Below, in pieces: positions 63,883-64,000 of a stretch of DNA of 64,000 bases. This DNA is from Bacteroidota bacterium (GTDB taxonomy: Bacteria; Bacteroidota; Bacteroidia; SXHM01): NCBI GenBank assembly GCA_947479755.1, contig CANKAM010000002.1, positions 1 through 64,000 on the forward strand, read 5' to 3'. Made by a program: the position numbers and the translations under genes. Position 1 is the first letter of the stretch. Each line of letters opens with the position of its first letter. Under the pieces are notes generated by a model. That model was not told where the DNA came from. It did no database searches and worked only from the letters and a program-made list of their open reading frames with translations.

Positions 63883-64000
63883 ATGAAACCACTTTATCTT
63901 GAATTGCCATTGGAGGATATGGCAAAAAAAGCTGCGCTATGTATGATAGCCGATATGAGTTCAAAGATCGCTGTTGATGTTGTATTTCGCTCAAAGTCTT
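63883..64000 (+). CDS. Start of an unrecognised gene, truncated by window end
   Basis: An ATG at 63883 opens a frame that runs to the window end (39 codons): M-K-P-L-Y-L-E-L-P-L-E-D-M, then an alanine/methionine-rich helix-like stretch. No signal peptide or recognisable motif. The 90 bp before it follow the nested inverted-repeat element. Confidence 0.5.
   Translation, partial: MKPLYLELPLEDMAKKAALCMIADMSSKIAVDVVFRSKS

Overview
The window comes from a Bacteroidota chromosome. The evidence is SprB-repeat/PKD/HYR adhesins ending in type IX secretion (T9SS) sorting domains, perfect copies of the Bacteroidota -7 promoter box TAnnTTTG, a short rpsU-Xer-hpf cluster, and ileS followed by a DksA-like gene and lspA. 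No species is assigned.

Layout. 1-3472: 3' end of a large T9SS adhesin. 3549-4775: a small HTH gene read leftwards, then about 850 bp of non-coding DNA. That DNA holds the most unusual object here: 14 copies of a 10-bp motif (RTTAATTGYG, with RTTAAT invariant) at an exact 21-bp period (3981-4263), plus a 20-bp perfect palindrome and nested dispersed repeats. 4776-23495: a giant 6239-residue adhesin with 50 four-cysteine Ig/HYR-like units (28 consecutive ones exactly 240 bp), then HYR, about ten SprB repeats, three PKD domains and a type B sorting domain; it is a tandem paralogue of the first gene. 23610-41499: housekeeping genes (membrane M28 peptidase, mfd, aldose-epimerase family, acyl-CoA dehydrogenase, tRNA-Ser, SRPBCC-tatD-ansA, metF, rpsU-xer-hpf, recG), interrupted by a 795-residue type B adhesin and a decayed T9SS gene at 37081-37660. 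41601-42930: two outer-membrane beta-barrel genes. 43046-48226: ileS, a DksA-like gene with a long histone H1-like lysine/alanine tail, and lspA. 48223-50835: asd followed by an unrecognised secreted protein gene. 51098-58195: a type A T9SS adhesin, an Ig-like lipoprotein and a beta-barrel protein. 58286-63322: a leftward operon of a tail-fibre/S74 surface protein, a type A T9SS protein and a 70-residue PID-CTERM-like peptide. 63883-64000: start of an unrecognised gene.

Much of the window codes for cell-surface material: four large adhesins, an S74-type fibre, beta-barrels and a lipoprotein, consistent with a gliding or attached lifestyle (inference). LspA would process lipoproteins such as the one at 55693. 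Several translation starts were moved inward from the longest reading frame because a TAnnTTTG box lies inside or just before that frame. The best candidate for something undescribed is the phased array together with its adjacent HTH gene; its function cannot be read from the sequence.
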